Positions 11,240 through 21,283 of a stretch of DNA of 64,000 nucleotides are shown one piece after another. The notes under the pieces are model-generated. The model had not been told where the DNA came from. It worked only from the letters and a program-made list of their open reading frames with translations, and ran no database searches. Numbering within the stretch: position 1 is the first letter of the stretch; every line of letters begins with the position of its first letter. This DNA is from Metellina segmentata (Eukaryota; Arthropoda; Arachnida; Araneae; Tetragnathidae), in the NCBI GenBank assembly GCA_947359465.1, contig OX375875.1, forward strand, positions 56,979,981 through 57,043,980, read 5' to 3'. Made by a program: the position numbers and the translations under genes.

Positions 11240-11960
11240 ACAATGGAGAATAATGTTAAGAAATTATTGGAAACAATGTTAAACAATTATCAAAAAGGAA
11301 TAATTCACAATAATTGAAAAGGAATGTTCAACAATTATTGAAGAACAATGATTTGCAATTGAACAGTGTTTAGCAATTATAGAAAAACTCTGTTTTGCAG
11401 TTAAAGATATGTATAGCAATTATTTAAATGGCATTTTTAACAATTATTGAGGGCATATGTTTATCAAATATGGAAGAACAATATTTATCAAATATGGAAG
11501 AACAATAATTATCAAACATGGAATAACAATATTTATCAATCACTGAGAAACAATGTTTAACAATAACCTAAGAAACTGATTGAAAAGTGTTGAACAGTAT
11601 TGTTAAACAGTTATTGAAAAAAATTCTTAACTCTCCACGTGATTACAATGACATATCTCATCCATCAAGGTTTGACTAAATTTGTTAATGAAAAGATGCT
11701 AAATCGTCATCAAGACATTTCCTGTTTTTCAATACTAGATTAATATATGATCCCTTTTGCTAATGAAGGGATACCTCGTAAAGGCAACCACTAGGTGATT
11801 AATAATTATTGAAAAACATCGTTTGAGAAATGTTTAACAGTTGTTGAACAATAATGTTTAGCACTTATTGAACAGCATTGTTAGTCAATTATTGATTACC
11901 AATGTTTGGCAACAATTGAGAAATAATGTTTAACAATTATTGAAGATCAATGTTTGGGAA
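11240..11960. repeat. Degenerate short-period array (unit like AACAATGTTTAACAATTATTGAA)
   Basis: From about 11240 to 11635 and again from 11801 to 11960 the sequence is built of degenerate units of roughly 25-30 bp around AATGTTTAACAATTATTGAA. Examples lie at 11267-11290, 11310-11345, 11530-11570, 11850-11900 and 11925-11945. Units are heavily mutated, so this is an old satellite-like tract. The stretch 11636-11800 does not fit the period and looks like a later insertion. Confidence 0.65.
11636..11800. repeat. Dispersed GACGAGATA-family repeat interrupting the short-period array
   Basis: This stretch has ACATATCTCATCCATCAAGG near its left edge and GGGATACCTCGTAAAGGC, AACCACTAGG at the right. 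The same arrangement occurs at 15138-15350 (GATACCTCGTTCATCAAGAT ... GACAACCACAAGGAGG) and 36376-36466 (GATACCTCGTCCATCAA ... GACAACCACCAGGATGG). The ends look weakly inverted (GTGGTT near one end, AACCAC near the other), so it may be a small MITE. Confidence 0.5.
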
Positions 11961-12017
11961 TTATTAAAGAGAACGCGTATAACCATTCCTGAGAAAAGCA
12001 ACTAAATAATTAAATTT

Positions 12018-13567
12018 TATATATAGACTAGCAAAGTACCCGACGTTACTCCGTAAGAATTGGTTTACTCTAGATTGAAGAGATGATCAAAATATATAAT
12101 GACTTACGTTTTTCGTGGAATAAAATAATATATTAACACCTTTCGCCATCTTTATAACTCCTACAAGTTACTTTGAACACAAATCCTACACATGCATATC
12201 CATTCATATAATACATTTCACATACATCGCACCCTTACTGTATGATAAAGCTCACAAAATGACGAAAGATGACACTAAGGTTAATACTACAAAAGAAGAT
12301 TTTGAGAGAGATTTAGAATTCCCTTTCCAAAACTCTTTTCCTGTTCAACTTAATTAATAAAAACGACGATTTACGGCGAGTGTTCTTGCACTCATAGTCA
12401 ATAAAACAATATTTTTCTACTTGTGGCACTCTTGCATCCGGCATGCGACATTGTGGAATTTCTCAATCTTCTGTCATAATGTCAAATAATTTTTTTAATG
12501 CTTGAAAGTTCTAGTTCGTATTTATTAAACATTATTATTCTTTCTAACGAAGTTATTCTTTCAATAAAGGCATAATTACACTTAAAATTTGATTTTTTCT
12601 AAATTACCTGCCACTTTAAGTCAGATACTTTGTGGTGGTGTTGGGTATGATGAGAAGTAAAATACATTTATTAAAATAATAAATATTTAAAACAGAAAAC
12701 ATTATAAAACAGCGAAATAAAACAAAATAAAAGATGTCGGGAAAAAGTTGTTCCAAATATATTAATTTGTGATTCCTCTTTATTTCTTGATCTCGCAGTT
12801 TTGCCACAACTTACAACTAAAAAGTGCACAAAATTTAGAAATGCGAAATTAAACAGAAAAGAAACAGAGAATATTGCTGCACGTGATCAACCAACACGAG
12901 TTTTCGTTGAAAAGTATCGTCTGTCCCAAATATTCGGATATCGTTTACATTGCGCAAATAACAAAAATAAGACTTGAAATAAATGAAGAAACAGGGCTGA
13001 AATTCCATAAAAAAAATTATTTGCTGAAAATAATTGCTTTTTCAGCAATACTGGTAAAGCAATCCAATTAAACGTAATACTCAATATACCTTCCAATTTT
13101 TCCAAAACTATCAAATTATGGTTGATTTAAGTATACTTACTCAGGTGTTTTAGCATGAAACTCAACTAAATATAACAATAAAGAAATGTTTTATATTGCA
13201 TTCACTAAACTAATAGATAATGTATAAAATAAAATACAATGCAATCAAATATCTGGAATACAATTCATGTGATGTCTATACAAACACACAAACATAAAAT
13301 CGAGCAAAGAACAGAAAGACGGACAGACTTTCGCAACCAAGTTCACTCACTAAATGAAAATAAGTACTCACTGTATGTAAATTTCTATGAAAATATATTA
13401 AACCGTGTCGATGTGTTTAGGGCACATACAATACATACATACAGACAGACACCAAACGCGGAAGAGTTGGATTTGGAATCAGCTGGGTCCAAAACGGATA
13501 GAAAACTTGAAATGGGTCGAAAATATTCAATGTACAAACAAACATTCCATTTTTATTTATATAGATA
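12018..13567. repeat. Possible interspersed repeat bounded by CAAAGTACCCG and ACAGACAGACA...TATATAGAT ends
   Basis: The left edge TATATATAGACTAGCAAAGTACCCGACGTTACT resembles, from memory, a widespread arthropod repeat end of the type ACTAGCAAAGTACCCGGCGT. The right edge carries CATACAGACAGAC (13437-13450) and ends TTTATTTATATAGAT (13553-13567). Frames inside (13239-13707) contain no motif I recognise. Whether both edges belong to one element is inference. Confidence 0.3.
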
Positions 13568-15137
13568 ATTATTTTTGCATAACAAACGTGTCACTCAGTA
13601 ATGTCTGTTTTTCAATAGTTTACAACAACCGATCTATCGCTACGGACTTCCAAGATAAAATAATATGCATAAATCTTTTCAATTATGAAAAACTCATTCA
13701 ATTCTAAATCTTATAAGGTTCAGAGAGAATTTTTAGTTCTACATATCTATGTACATCCTCCATTTCTTTCTGAATGCAGTTTTCTGCAATGCAAAGAAAT
13801 CTCCCTCAAAAAATATATTTATTCTTCCATTTATCGAATCTGCAGGAATTCTCTCTTGGAAGATTTTCTATCAATACATCAAAAGTGATTGGAGAGTTAA
13901 TGCGATTCCGAAAAAAGTTAAGAGTCGATTATCAATATCAGCTCCCTTTTATCACTACAAATGCCTTTTCCATCAGAAAATCTATTACGAAATCTCCTGA
14001 ATACCAGTCTGCGCTTCTTGGAAGGATCTTCTCTAAACAGAGAAAACTAATTATTTCTCGAGAAAGCAATTTCCTCTTACACGTCTGGATAATACAGTCT
14101 TTTCACGCATTTTTATACCTTCTGCACTGCACATGACATATACCATTCTATTATCCACCAATAGACTCTACTGAAGGGATGCATGCAGCTATAATTGCGC
14201 AACAAATAATACTGAGTAGATACTCCCAAGACGTGGGACATCTTCAACAATAAGATATTCTGGTGTCTCAAGGTGAAACTGAGTGAGAGCTCGGTTCAAA
14301 ATGATTCAGTTCTTTTTGTATAACTTAAGTTTATTTTTTAAATTTAGCTAGTACACATAAAACAAAATAAATACTGATTACGTGTAGATGTATACAACTA
14401 TCTTAATTTTTTTACCGTGAATAACTCGTATCATGAAATGTTATACTGGGTACGAAAGAACATTCAAAGTTGTTATGAGTACAATTTGTTTCAAAAGAGT
14501 AAGATCTAAGAGCTTTAAAATATACATACGAACGAAGTTTAGCCTGAAATAAATTGTCCTTTGAAGTGCGCCGTTATTTTAGTCATAACTTACATACACA
14601 ATAACCTTAATTATAAAGTTTCAGAGAAATATATATAGAGATATTTTCTTTCATGAGAAAAAATATAATTACATTTAAAAAAATCTAAGTAATACATTAT
14701 AAAGTTCAGAATTTGTTACACATTGTAGAATAAAAGCTAAGCACTATTAATTTTACAAACGTAGCAATAATGTATATTTCTTTAACCTTTTAAGCTCTTA
14801 ATCTTATGCTTGTGAGGAATTTATAATATTATTGCATTACCTTTCGATTTGTGCGAATCCCTCATAGCACATAAAAATGAAATATGTGTACTAAAATATA
14901 TGATCTAAAGAGATATAATATATATCTGCAATAAATTCTGAAAATCAAATTGTTTTTAATAAATTAAATTTATAAGTTAGAAGCTATATTATCGTTGATG
15001 GCATTGAATTAATGATAGCTATAGCCTGGGAAATCATCAATAATTTACCGTCATTGCATTCCTATCTTAGACATTTCTGGCCGAGGTAAATTATGTGATT
15101 GTTCAACTTTACCACACTCTGTTTTCTATTTAGCCCT
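13568..15137. other. AT-rich noncoding, overlapping frames not recognised
   Basis: Frames of 67-120 codons overlap at 13685-14136 on the plus strand in three phases. They show no conserved motif, signal peptide or domain. The rest is AT-rich and empty. Confidence 0.35.
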
Positions 15138-15350
15138 CCAAGTGGTTTCGAGAAGATACCTCGTTCATCAAGATCAGTCCAATTTTAGTAAAAATCAGAT
15201 ATTTCGTCATAAAAATGTTACTGATTCTTTTATAAAGATGATATCAATAACGGATCAGTTTTTTTCTAATGAGATCTCGGCCATCTTGATCAATCCAATT
15301 TCACTAATGACGAGATACCCCATATAGACAACCACAAGGAGGATTAGATA
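15138..15350. repeat. Dispersed GACGAGATA-family repeat, best long copy
   Basis: Begins AAGTGGTTTCGAGAAGATAC and ends ATGACGAGATACCCCATATAGACAACCACAAGG; the ends are imperfect inverted copies (GTGGTT...GATAC against GTATC...AACCAC). Internal subunits repeat the CGTCATTAG/ATCAAGAT theme. Same family as 11636-11800, 36376-36466 and, weakly, 4833-5040. Confidence 0.55.
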
Positions 15351-15946
15351 TGTAATTTTCTCTCTATCCTGTCCCATAATTTCTTGCAGCCTGGAAGTTA
15401 CTCTCCAGGGTTCCCCTTCACATTTTCGTCTTCACTTTCATAGATTATATTATATGACAATAAACAAGTATATTTAATCCTTAACCACAAGGTCCCGACT
15501 CAACACCTTAGATATTATATCCTTCACTTATTAATTCCTGAGTCCTTCTAGTTTCCTCATAAGTGGCTCAAACCGTAGGAATAAGAATTTATAAATGAAT
15601 ACTGGACAATACCCATACTGCTCACTTCCTTCTATCTATAGCCGAAATATACGTCAATAGTTATTCTTTATGCTGTAAAGGTTACTAAATATTGGATAGG
15701 AGCAACCTATATCGCAAGGACTCAGTTGACACTTGCCTAAAGTAAGATTATTGCATCATCCGTTACTTTTCTTTAGTGTGGAGATAGAATGCCAGGTTTT
15801 CTCTACTCTTACACGTTGCCAGGACTGGCTATCTTAGAAAACGAAGCCTTATCAACAACAAGGGTAAATAATTTATTTCAGAGAGTTTATTGAGTGTTTT
15901 AAAACGTGTTTGTAAAAGTCCTAAGCATGGTGGATATACACTGAAG
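15351..15946. other. Noncoding, nothing recognised
   Basis: Slightly less AT-rich than its surroundings, with no coding or repeat signature I can name. Confidence 0.35.
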
Positions 15947-16080
15947 AGCAATTGGATTAGAGACATGAGTATTTTGCACATTGGAGCTATTCGCAGGCTT
16001 GGAAGCGGCTTGCAAATGACATAAACAACTGTTTGAAAAGATAGTGAGTGCTGCTAAGGGTAGTGATAGTCAAAAGCAGT

Positions 16081-18600
16081 ATGGGTAAGAGTGAGAATTT
16101 TAGCGCATTTGCTCGTGCACAAATAGTAGGAGGCCCGAAGAATGGGTAATTCCATTTCGGAAGTAGTGCAGACACTCGGATTTTTACGCACCACTGTGTC
16201 AAGGGTGTATCGTGAGTACGTCGATTCCGGTAAAATCATCCTTGCCAGGTTAAACTGCCTTGTACAACAGCATGTGGATAAGCGAAGTCGTCATCGGATA
16301 GCCTGTATTGTAACAGCGGATAGATCGGCAACAGTGCGGACCACACTCGTCGATTTAATGCTGGTGTACAACATCGTGTTAGCTGCCATACTATTAAAAC
16401 CCATTTCCTCTCTATGGGGTACAGAAGCCATCGTCCCATTACAGTCCCTCTGTTGACTGCACAGCACTGGACGCAACGATTAGCAAAGGCACGGGAACAT
16501 CGCCAATGGACGGTCGAAATGTGAAAAAAAATGTCTGGTGTGATGAGTCGAGATTCACTCTGGTTGCATGCCAATGACAGAATACGTGTACTGTGAAAAC
16601 CACATGAAGCGATGGATCCATCCTGCCAGTACAGGACTCTTCAGGCTTGTAGAGGTGGAATTCTCATCTGGGGATTGTTTACATGGACTGAAATGGTACC
16701 CTTGGTACGTGTTATAACGTTAATTAAAATCGTTACATTTATAATCATCATCGCACCTAATTGTAACTTCTAAAATTACCCTGACAACACGAATTTTAAT
16801 AGATTGACCCACAAAACTGGCAGAAACGAACGCGTTCAGAAGATGCTTCTCTTTCCCAACGGAAAATTATAACGCTACAAGCTGGCATTTACTCTGCTAA
16901 GAACGATAAGACAGGAGGACAAATCCAAGAAAAAATAGGCGAATCAAGGGGTCCATCCCTAACCAATATTTCTACAAAGGTTCAATTAACAAAAACATAA
17001 TTAGCTTCATCAAATTTCATTATACGACTTCGGGATTTCTATATGATTTTACATTAAGAGCTCATGATAACTCTGATGGTTATTCCTAGTCGGTGTAATG
17101 AATAGAGAATTTTATATTCTAATTAATGCAAGAGCAACTTCAACCCAAAGAGGACGCGGAGTGGTATTGCCAGTTGGCGGATTTTGACTGTATTTCAGAT
17201 GGAGAGGAACCACCAAATATGGAATTTTGGCGGTCCAATTGGCGAGGAAATCGGAGGTTTTGTTCGATGTACAAAACCAGGAGTTGGTGTGAAATTACTC
17301 ACTCTTTCACTGTTTTTCGCGTGGAACAGCAGATAATTTGTCGGTCAGTTTTTTCTTCGGGGTGACTACGCGAAATCGTCATGTAAAAAGATCTTCGTCT
17401 CTCAGAGGATTGAGTTTTGCGGCTCAACTGTCTTTGCGGATTATCCCCCCCCTGAAACGGTACTTCAGAAGATCACTCAATCTGTAGAAGAAACTACCTA
17501 TACTTCTTAGAGTTTATAGATCGCACAGCTCCCCTCCTAATTTTTCAACTTCGAAGAGTGCGGATCTTTGATAATGCCGTCCCTGAGCGGTTGCTAAGTT
17601 CTGTGTAATTTATTTAAAGGTCTATACTTCAACATATTTTACCTGCGATCATCCTCTTACAATCACTCAATCTACATAGTTTCTCTTTTCATCGGAGAGT
17701 GATCAACCTACAAATACGAAGTGCTAAATTTTTGAAGGATGGACTTTGAAATATTTTCTTGTGAGGCGAAGTGCGTATTCCTGCTTTTCCTTGATACAAA
17801 GCAAATAAAGAAATAAAGTTCTTTGCATACCTTGTCGTCATAATTTCAACATCTACACCAGTGCATGTAGATCTGGATGAGAAAGTATCTCATACGTCCT
17901 TCTTCAATTTTCAACTCCCGAGGTCAAGTTAGTTCACACTCAACATCTATAGATTCAACTTGTGAAACAACCAAGCTATATAACTCGTTCTTCTTCTTAC
18001 AACATAAAACTAGGAAGTAGCCGCCGTTTCCACTGTCCCCATAACACCTCCAGTTTTTCGAGGGAACAATACACTTCAGTATACTGCTTCGAGTCTGATG
18101 ACAGAACATTCCGGGACTCCAACAATGTTTTCCTATTTACCGAAAAAATATAATATCATATGTATCTTCTTGAATCCCCAGGTTGTATGTAAAGATTTTT
18201 ATTTACCTATATTTAGGAAATCAGGAATCAACTTCTAACAGTAACAGGCACAATTGCAAAAATTACTACCACTAACTTATCATTTCATTCAATCTATTTT
18301 AATAACACCAAGAAAGATAATACACAATACACACACGTGTGATATCGTTTCGCACAGGTGAACGTTACGCGATACCCTTGATGACCATCTGCTCCCGTAT
18401 GTTCGTTTTCGATAACCCACTACAGAGATTGTCTTTCAGCAAGACAATGAATGCACAGTGCCATCGCTCCAGAATTGTATCCGAATGGTTGGATAAACAT
18501 TCCACAGACCTGTCAGTGCTTTCCTGGTTATCAAGGTTACTTGACACCAATCCAATTTAGAAAATTTTTCATACAATCTTCGTGAACTGTGGAAGATTGT
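16081..18600 (+). pseudogene. Tc1-like transposase, copy 1, frameshifted and split
   Basis: The cut-and-paste transposase would bind the element's inverted ends and cut at TA. The ATG at 16081 starts MGKSENFSAFARAQIV, after which a frameshift moves the reading to the frame at 16142 with MGNSISEVVQTLGFLRTTVS, the paired helix-turn-helix DNA-binding region (SRVYREYV follows). Around 16535 another frame reads VWCDESRFTL, the first catalytic Asp block. The reading is cut at 16712 by the insertion and resumes at about 18340 with LDDHLLPYVRFRQP-like sequence, then CHRSRIVSEWLDKHST and LLDTNPI with a stop at the third catalytic region. Multiple shifts and stops make it inactive. The copy at 28357-29275 is clearer. 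Confidence 0.85.
16713..18334. mobile_element. Unidentified 1.6-kb insertion inside Tc1 copy 1
   Basis: Comparison with the intact-length sister Tc1 at 28.2-29.4 kb shows that GGTACGTGTGA is interrupted here. The hexamer ACGTGT is present on both sides (16707-16712 and 18335-18340), so this is an insertion of 1,622 bp with a 6-bp target duplication. The insert starts TATAACGTTAATTAA and ends ATACACAATACACAC; these ends are neither inverted repeats nor TG...CA. One 79-codon frame (17126-17365, plus) begins MQEQLQPKEDAEWYCQLADF and matches nothing I recognise. The motif ATCACTCAATCTG/ACA recurs at 17472 and 17661. The class of element is unknown. Confidence 0.7.
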
Positions 18601-18747
18601 TCAGGAGTTGTGAATACGTATGGCTTCCAATCGCTTCTAATGTCTTGTCGAGTCCATGCCAAAACGAATCGTCGCTGACATCAAGGTGAAAGGTGGTGCT
18701 ACGCACTACTAGAACGTATATCCGTAATTCAATTGCTCTTCAGTGTA

Positions 18748-19819
18748 CAGTCTTAGAAAAATAGCAATGGATACTTTTTTGTTGGATATCAGCCATTCAC
18801 GTCTGATGTAATGGTGGGATGCCATTAATAAAATATTACAAAACTACATGTATTTAACATAAAAATTCGGATTTATATATTATCGGACTATAATTTTTCA
18901 CTTAAAATACATATTTGATACATGTTTTGCAACCTATTTCTAACCTCGTTAGATTACGTTTAGATTTACCCAGTTTCATATTTAAATTTACTTATTTATC
19001 TTAATTGCTATTGTTTTGACAGGCGGCAGCAAAATGGAGGTACAGACAATGAATTAATAAAGATCCACGAAATATTTGGCACAAAAAGAATTTTAGAATT
19101 TGCCTATTAAATAATAATTTTTTTAATAAAAATTATTAATTTTTATCAATTTTTACTGTTTTTTTGTTATTAAAGAGAATATATGCATTTATATATATAC
19201 ATATTTACATACTTATCATGCATGTCAGAACCTACAAATACAATATGAGTTGACACCCAAATTTTACTGTCTATTCCTAACCCATTTTACAGTCTATTTT
19301 GAATTTTGTAAGCCATTTCAAAATTATTTTTTGAAACATTTCAAGGAAATTCACACTTATTGTTACGATTACTCCGCAAAAGATAATGATAAGCGCTTGA
19401 ATAGTAGTGAATGGTTTCTAGAGCCTTTTGTAGTCTTATCTCAAAGGTCTTTACTTCAAAAAAATAAATCCCCTGTGATGTTTTAGTGCTTCTTCTATTT
19501 AAACAAGATGTGAAGTTCAACCATATGTGTTCGAAGGCTGCATTATTTGGCCCTCATCGTTTTCTGAATCAGCGTCGTGATTGCGGAACATTTCTGCGTC
19601 ACTACAGATATCAATTTGCTATAAACAGACTCTTCGTCAGAAACCACTGTCAATAATAAATCGTGAAGCTTTCGCATTTCTTGCATGTAAGCATTCAATT
19701 TCGAAATCCTTTAAGCGACGTATAAGTGCATTTACAAAAGACGCGCTTTTGGGGTATCGCCTGTGATTGTTACAAATTTGTGAGGCATTCCATTCTAAAA
19801 GACCAGTATTGTTCGTAAA
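18748..19819. other. AT-rich noncoding, nothing firmly recognised
   Basis: Short frames at 19250-19486 and 19581-19766 lack family motifs. On the minus strand 19500-19800 gives a partly open frame, interrupted by stops, with an acidic DADSENDEG stretch; it cannot be assigned. Confidence 0.35.
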
Positions 19820-20240
19820 GTTAACTACTTGAGGGGCTCACATAAGTACAAGGAAATTATTTTATAGGTTTGATACGTTAACACTATTTATTTGTGACAT
19901 CACGGATGCGAGATGTCTGTGGGACTTAAGTACAAGAATAATCTAATAGGTTTGATAAAATTATTTGAAATGTTGACACAATTAATTTTGTAACATCACA
20001 CATGCGAGATGTCTGAGGGGCTTACATAAGTACAAGGATCACTTGATATGTTTGATAAACTGATTTGATGTGTAAACACAATTACTTTTGTGAAATCATG
20101 GCTGCGAGATGTCTGTCTGAGGGACTAATATAAGTACAGAGATAATTTGATCGGTTTGATAAATTTATTTTGATTATTTATTATACGATAGATTTATTTG
20201 ATAGATCAGCACAATTAACTTTGATAGGACGGATGCACTT
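19820..20240. repeat. ~100-bp tandem repeat, about four degenerate units
   Basis: The marker GCGAGATGTCTG occurs at 19908, 20004 and 20104, spaced 96 and 100 bp, with a decayed fourth unit around 20226. Each unit also carries AAGTACA(A/G)G, a TTTGATAAA-like motif, AACACAATTA and ACATCAC. No coding content. Confidence 0.8.
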
Positions 20241-20244
20241 GTTG

Positions 20245-20590
20245 AAGTAGCTCAGGTCAAATTTCAGTCGGATGCTACACTCTGCATTCTACAGACGCTT
20301 CAAACGCGCACTGAGGCGGATATTCTGATTGAAAATATGTGTTCTGCGCATATACACACTTTTATTCAACGAAGGGAACGGTCGCCCTATATTCCAGGTT
20401 TCACCCCATGCGACTTCACTTTGTTTCCAAATTTGAAAACATGTCTTGGTGTGAAGAAATTCACGTGGAATAATGGTATCCTAGCAGCTATGTCAATCCA
20501 TATGCTCATGCCTTTAAGAGGGGTATTGTGCGAAAACTGTATGCAGCCTTCGATTGTGGTGGAGAAACAAAATCTATGTTTTCCATAAAG
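20245..20590 (+). pseudogene. mariner-like transposase relic, C-terminal part
   Basis: The plus frame 20337-20588 contains PGFTPCDFTLFPNLKTCL then NNGILAA, which corresponds to the mariner block (Y)SPDLAPCDF.LFP.LK around the third catalytic Asp of the D,D34D triad. That Asp (CDF) is kept but the preceding PD is PG. The first two catalytic blocks and recognisable inverted ends are absent. Immediately upstream (20245-20336) a frame reading through QTRTEADILI may be part of it but is not recognisable. It is a short dead fragment. Confidence 0.6.
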
Positions 20591-20713
20591 CAGTCGAATT
20601 TTTACCATACTTGTCAAACGAACCTCTTGTCAATTCTACGATTTTCAGTCCTCCCTGCATAACGTCTAACCATTTTTACGCTTCCTGACCATTGTAATAT
20701 TTTAACCAATATA

Positions 20714-21281
20714 CACTACCCTACAATAATGGACCGGAAGCTAGCAGATTTGCACAAAATCCGACTGTTGGTTTGGGGGTGTTTATCGTGGTATGGCCTG
20801 GGACCTTCGCATGTTGTTCCTGGTAAATTGAATGCCGACACCTACATGAAAATTTTGGACAGCCAGGTTCTTCCTACACTGGAAATTTTATGGAATGGAC
20901 GAATGTTACTTCCAGGACGAGAACGCAACATCTCATGTTGCATCCTCTGTCAAGCAGTGGTATCAAGATATGGATGTAAAACGTCTTCCCTGGCCTGCTT
21001 ATATTCCCGACCTAAACCATATAGTACATTTGTGAGACGTGTTAGAGCGACGCTTACGGACCAGGGAACCACGTCTGAAATCTACAGCTGAGCTGGCGAC
21101 ATTCTTGCAGCAGGAATGGACGTACACAAATACCCATAGCTATGTATCGAAACCTAGTTGAAAATTACCCCAGAAGGGTTGCTAGTGTAATTGAAGCACT
21201 TGGGGGACCATCCCCCCAATAAAAGCATGCATCATTTTCCTTATACAATCACATCTTACTGTCCGGTCCATTATTGTAGTG
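20714..21281 (+). mobile_element. Internally deleted Tc1-like element (568 bp), second Tc1 family
   Basis: Left end CACTACCCTACAATAATGG and right end (minus strand from 21281) CACTACAATAATGGACCGG are inverted copies that differ by a 3-bp gap; TA flanks both (20712-20713, 21282-21283). The 5' half of the transposase is missing: right after the left repeat the frame enters mid-protein with VWGCLSWYGLGPSHVVPGKL, NADTYMKIL, then in another frame FQDENATSHVASS (second catalytic Asp block with an inserted residue) and WPAYIPDLNHIVHL, where the Glu of the NPIE block is Val. The spacing of the last two catalytic positions is 34 residues. The 3' part continues ERRLRTRE and TAELATFLQQEW. Same family as 43348-43651. 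Dead transposase, but with both ends it could once have been moved in trans. Confidence 0.85.
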
Positions 21282-21283
21282 TA

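Larger units (their letters stand above)
15949..18745 (+). mobile_element. Tc1-like transposon, copy 1, split by a 1.6-kb insertion
   Basis: Terminal inverted repeats CACTGAAGAGCAATTGGATT (15949-) and, on the minus strand from 18745, CACTGAAGAGCAATTGAATT match at 19 of 20 positions. Both ends are flanked by TA (15947-15948 and 18746-18747), the Tc1/mariner target duplication. It is the same family as the element at 28210-29427, which shows what an unsplit copy looks like. Removing 16713-18334 and one copy of the duplicated ACGTGT leaves about 1.17 kb, the normal size for Tc1. Confidence 0.9.

Noticed and set aside
13239..14136. Cluster of overlapping 60-120-codon plus frames as a gene
   Set aside because: Three phases overlap with no conserved motif, no codon bias visible and no splice pattern that joins them convincingly.
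16713..18334. Solo LTR explanation for the insertion in Tc1
   Set aside because: Ends do not begin TG or finish CA and no primer-binding or polypurine context is visible; left as unidentified.
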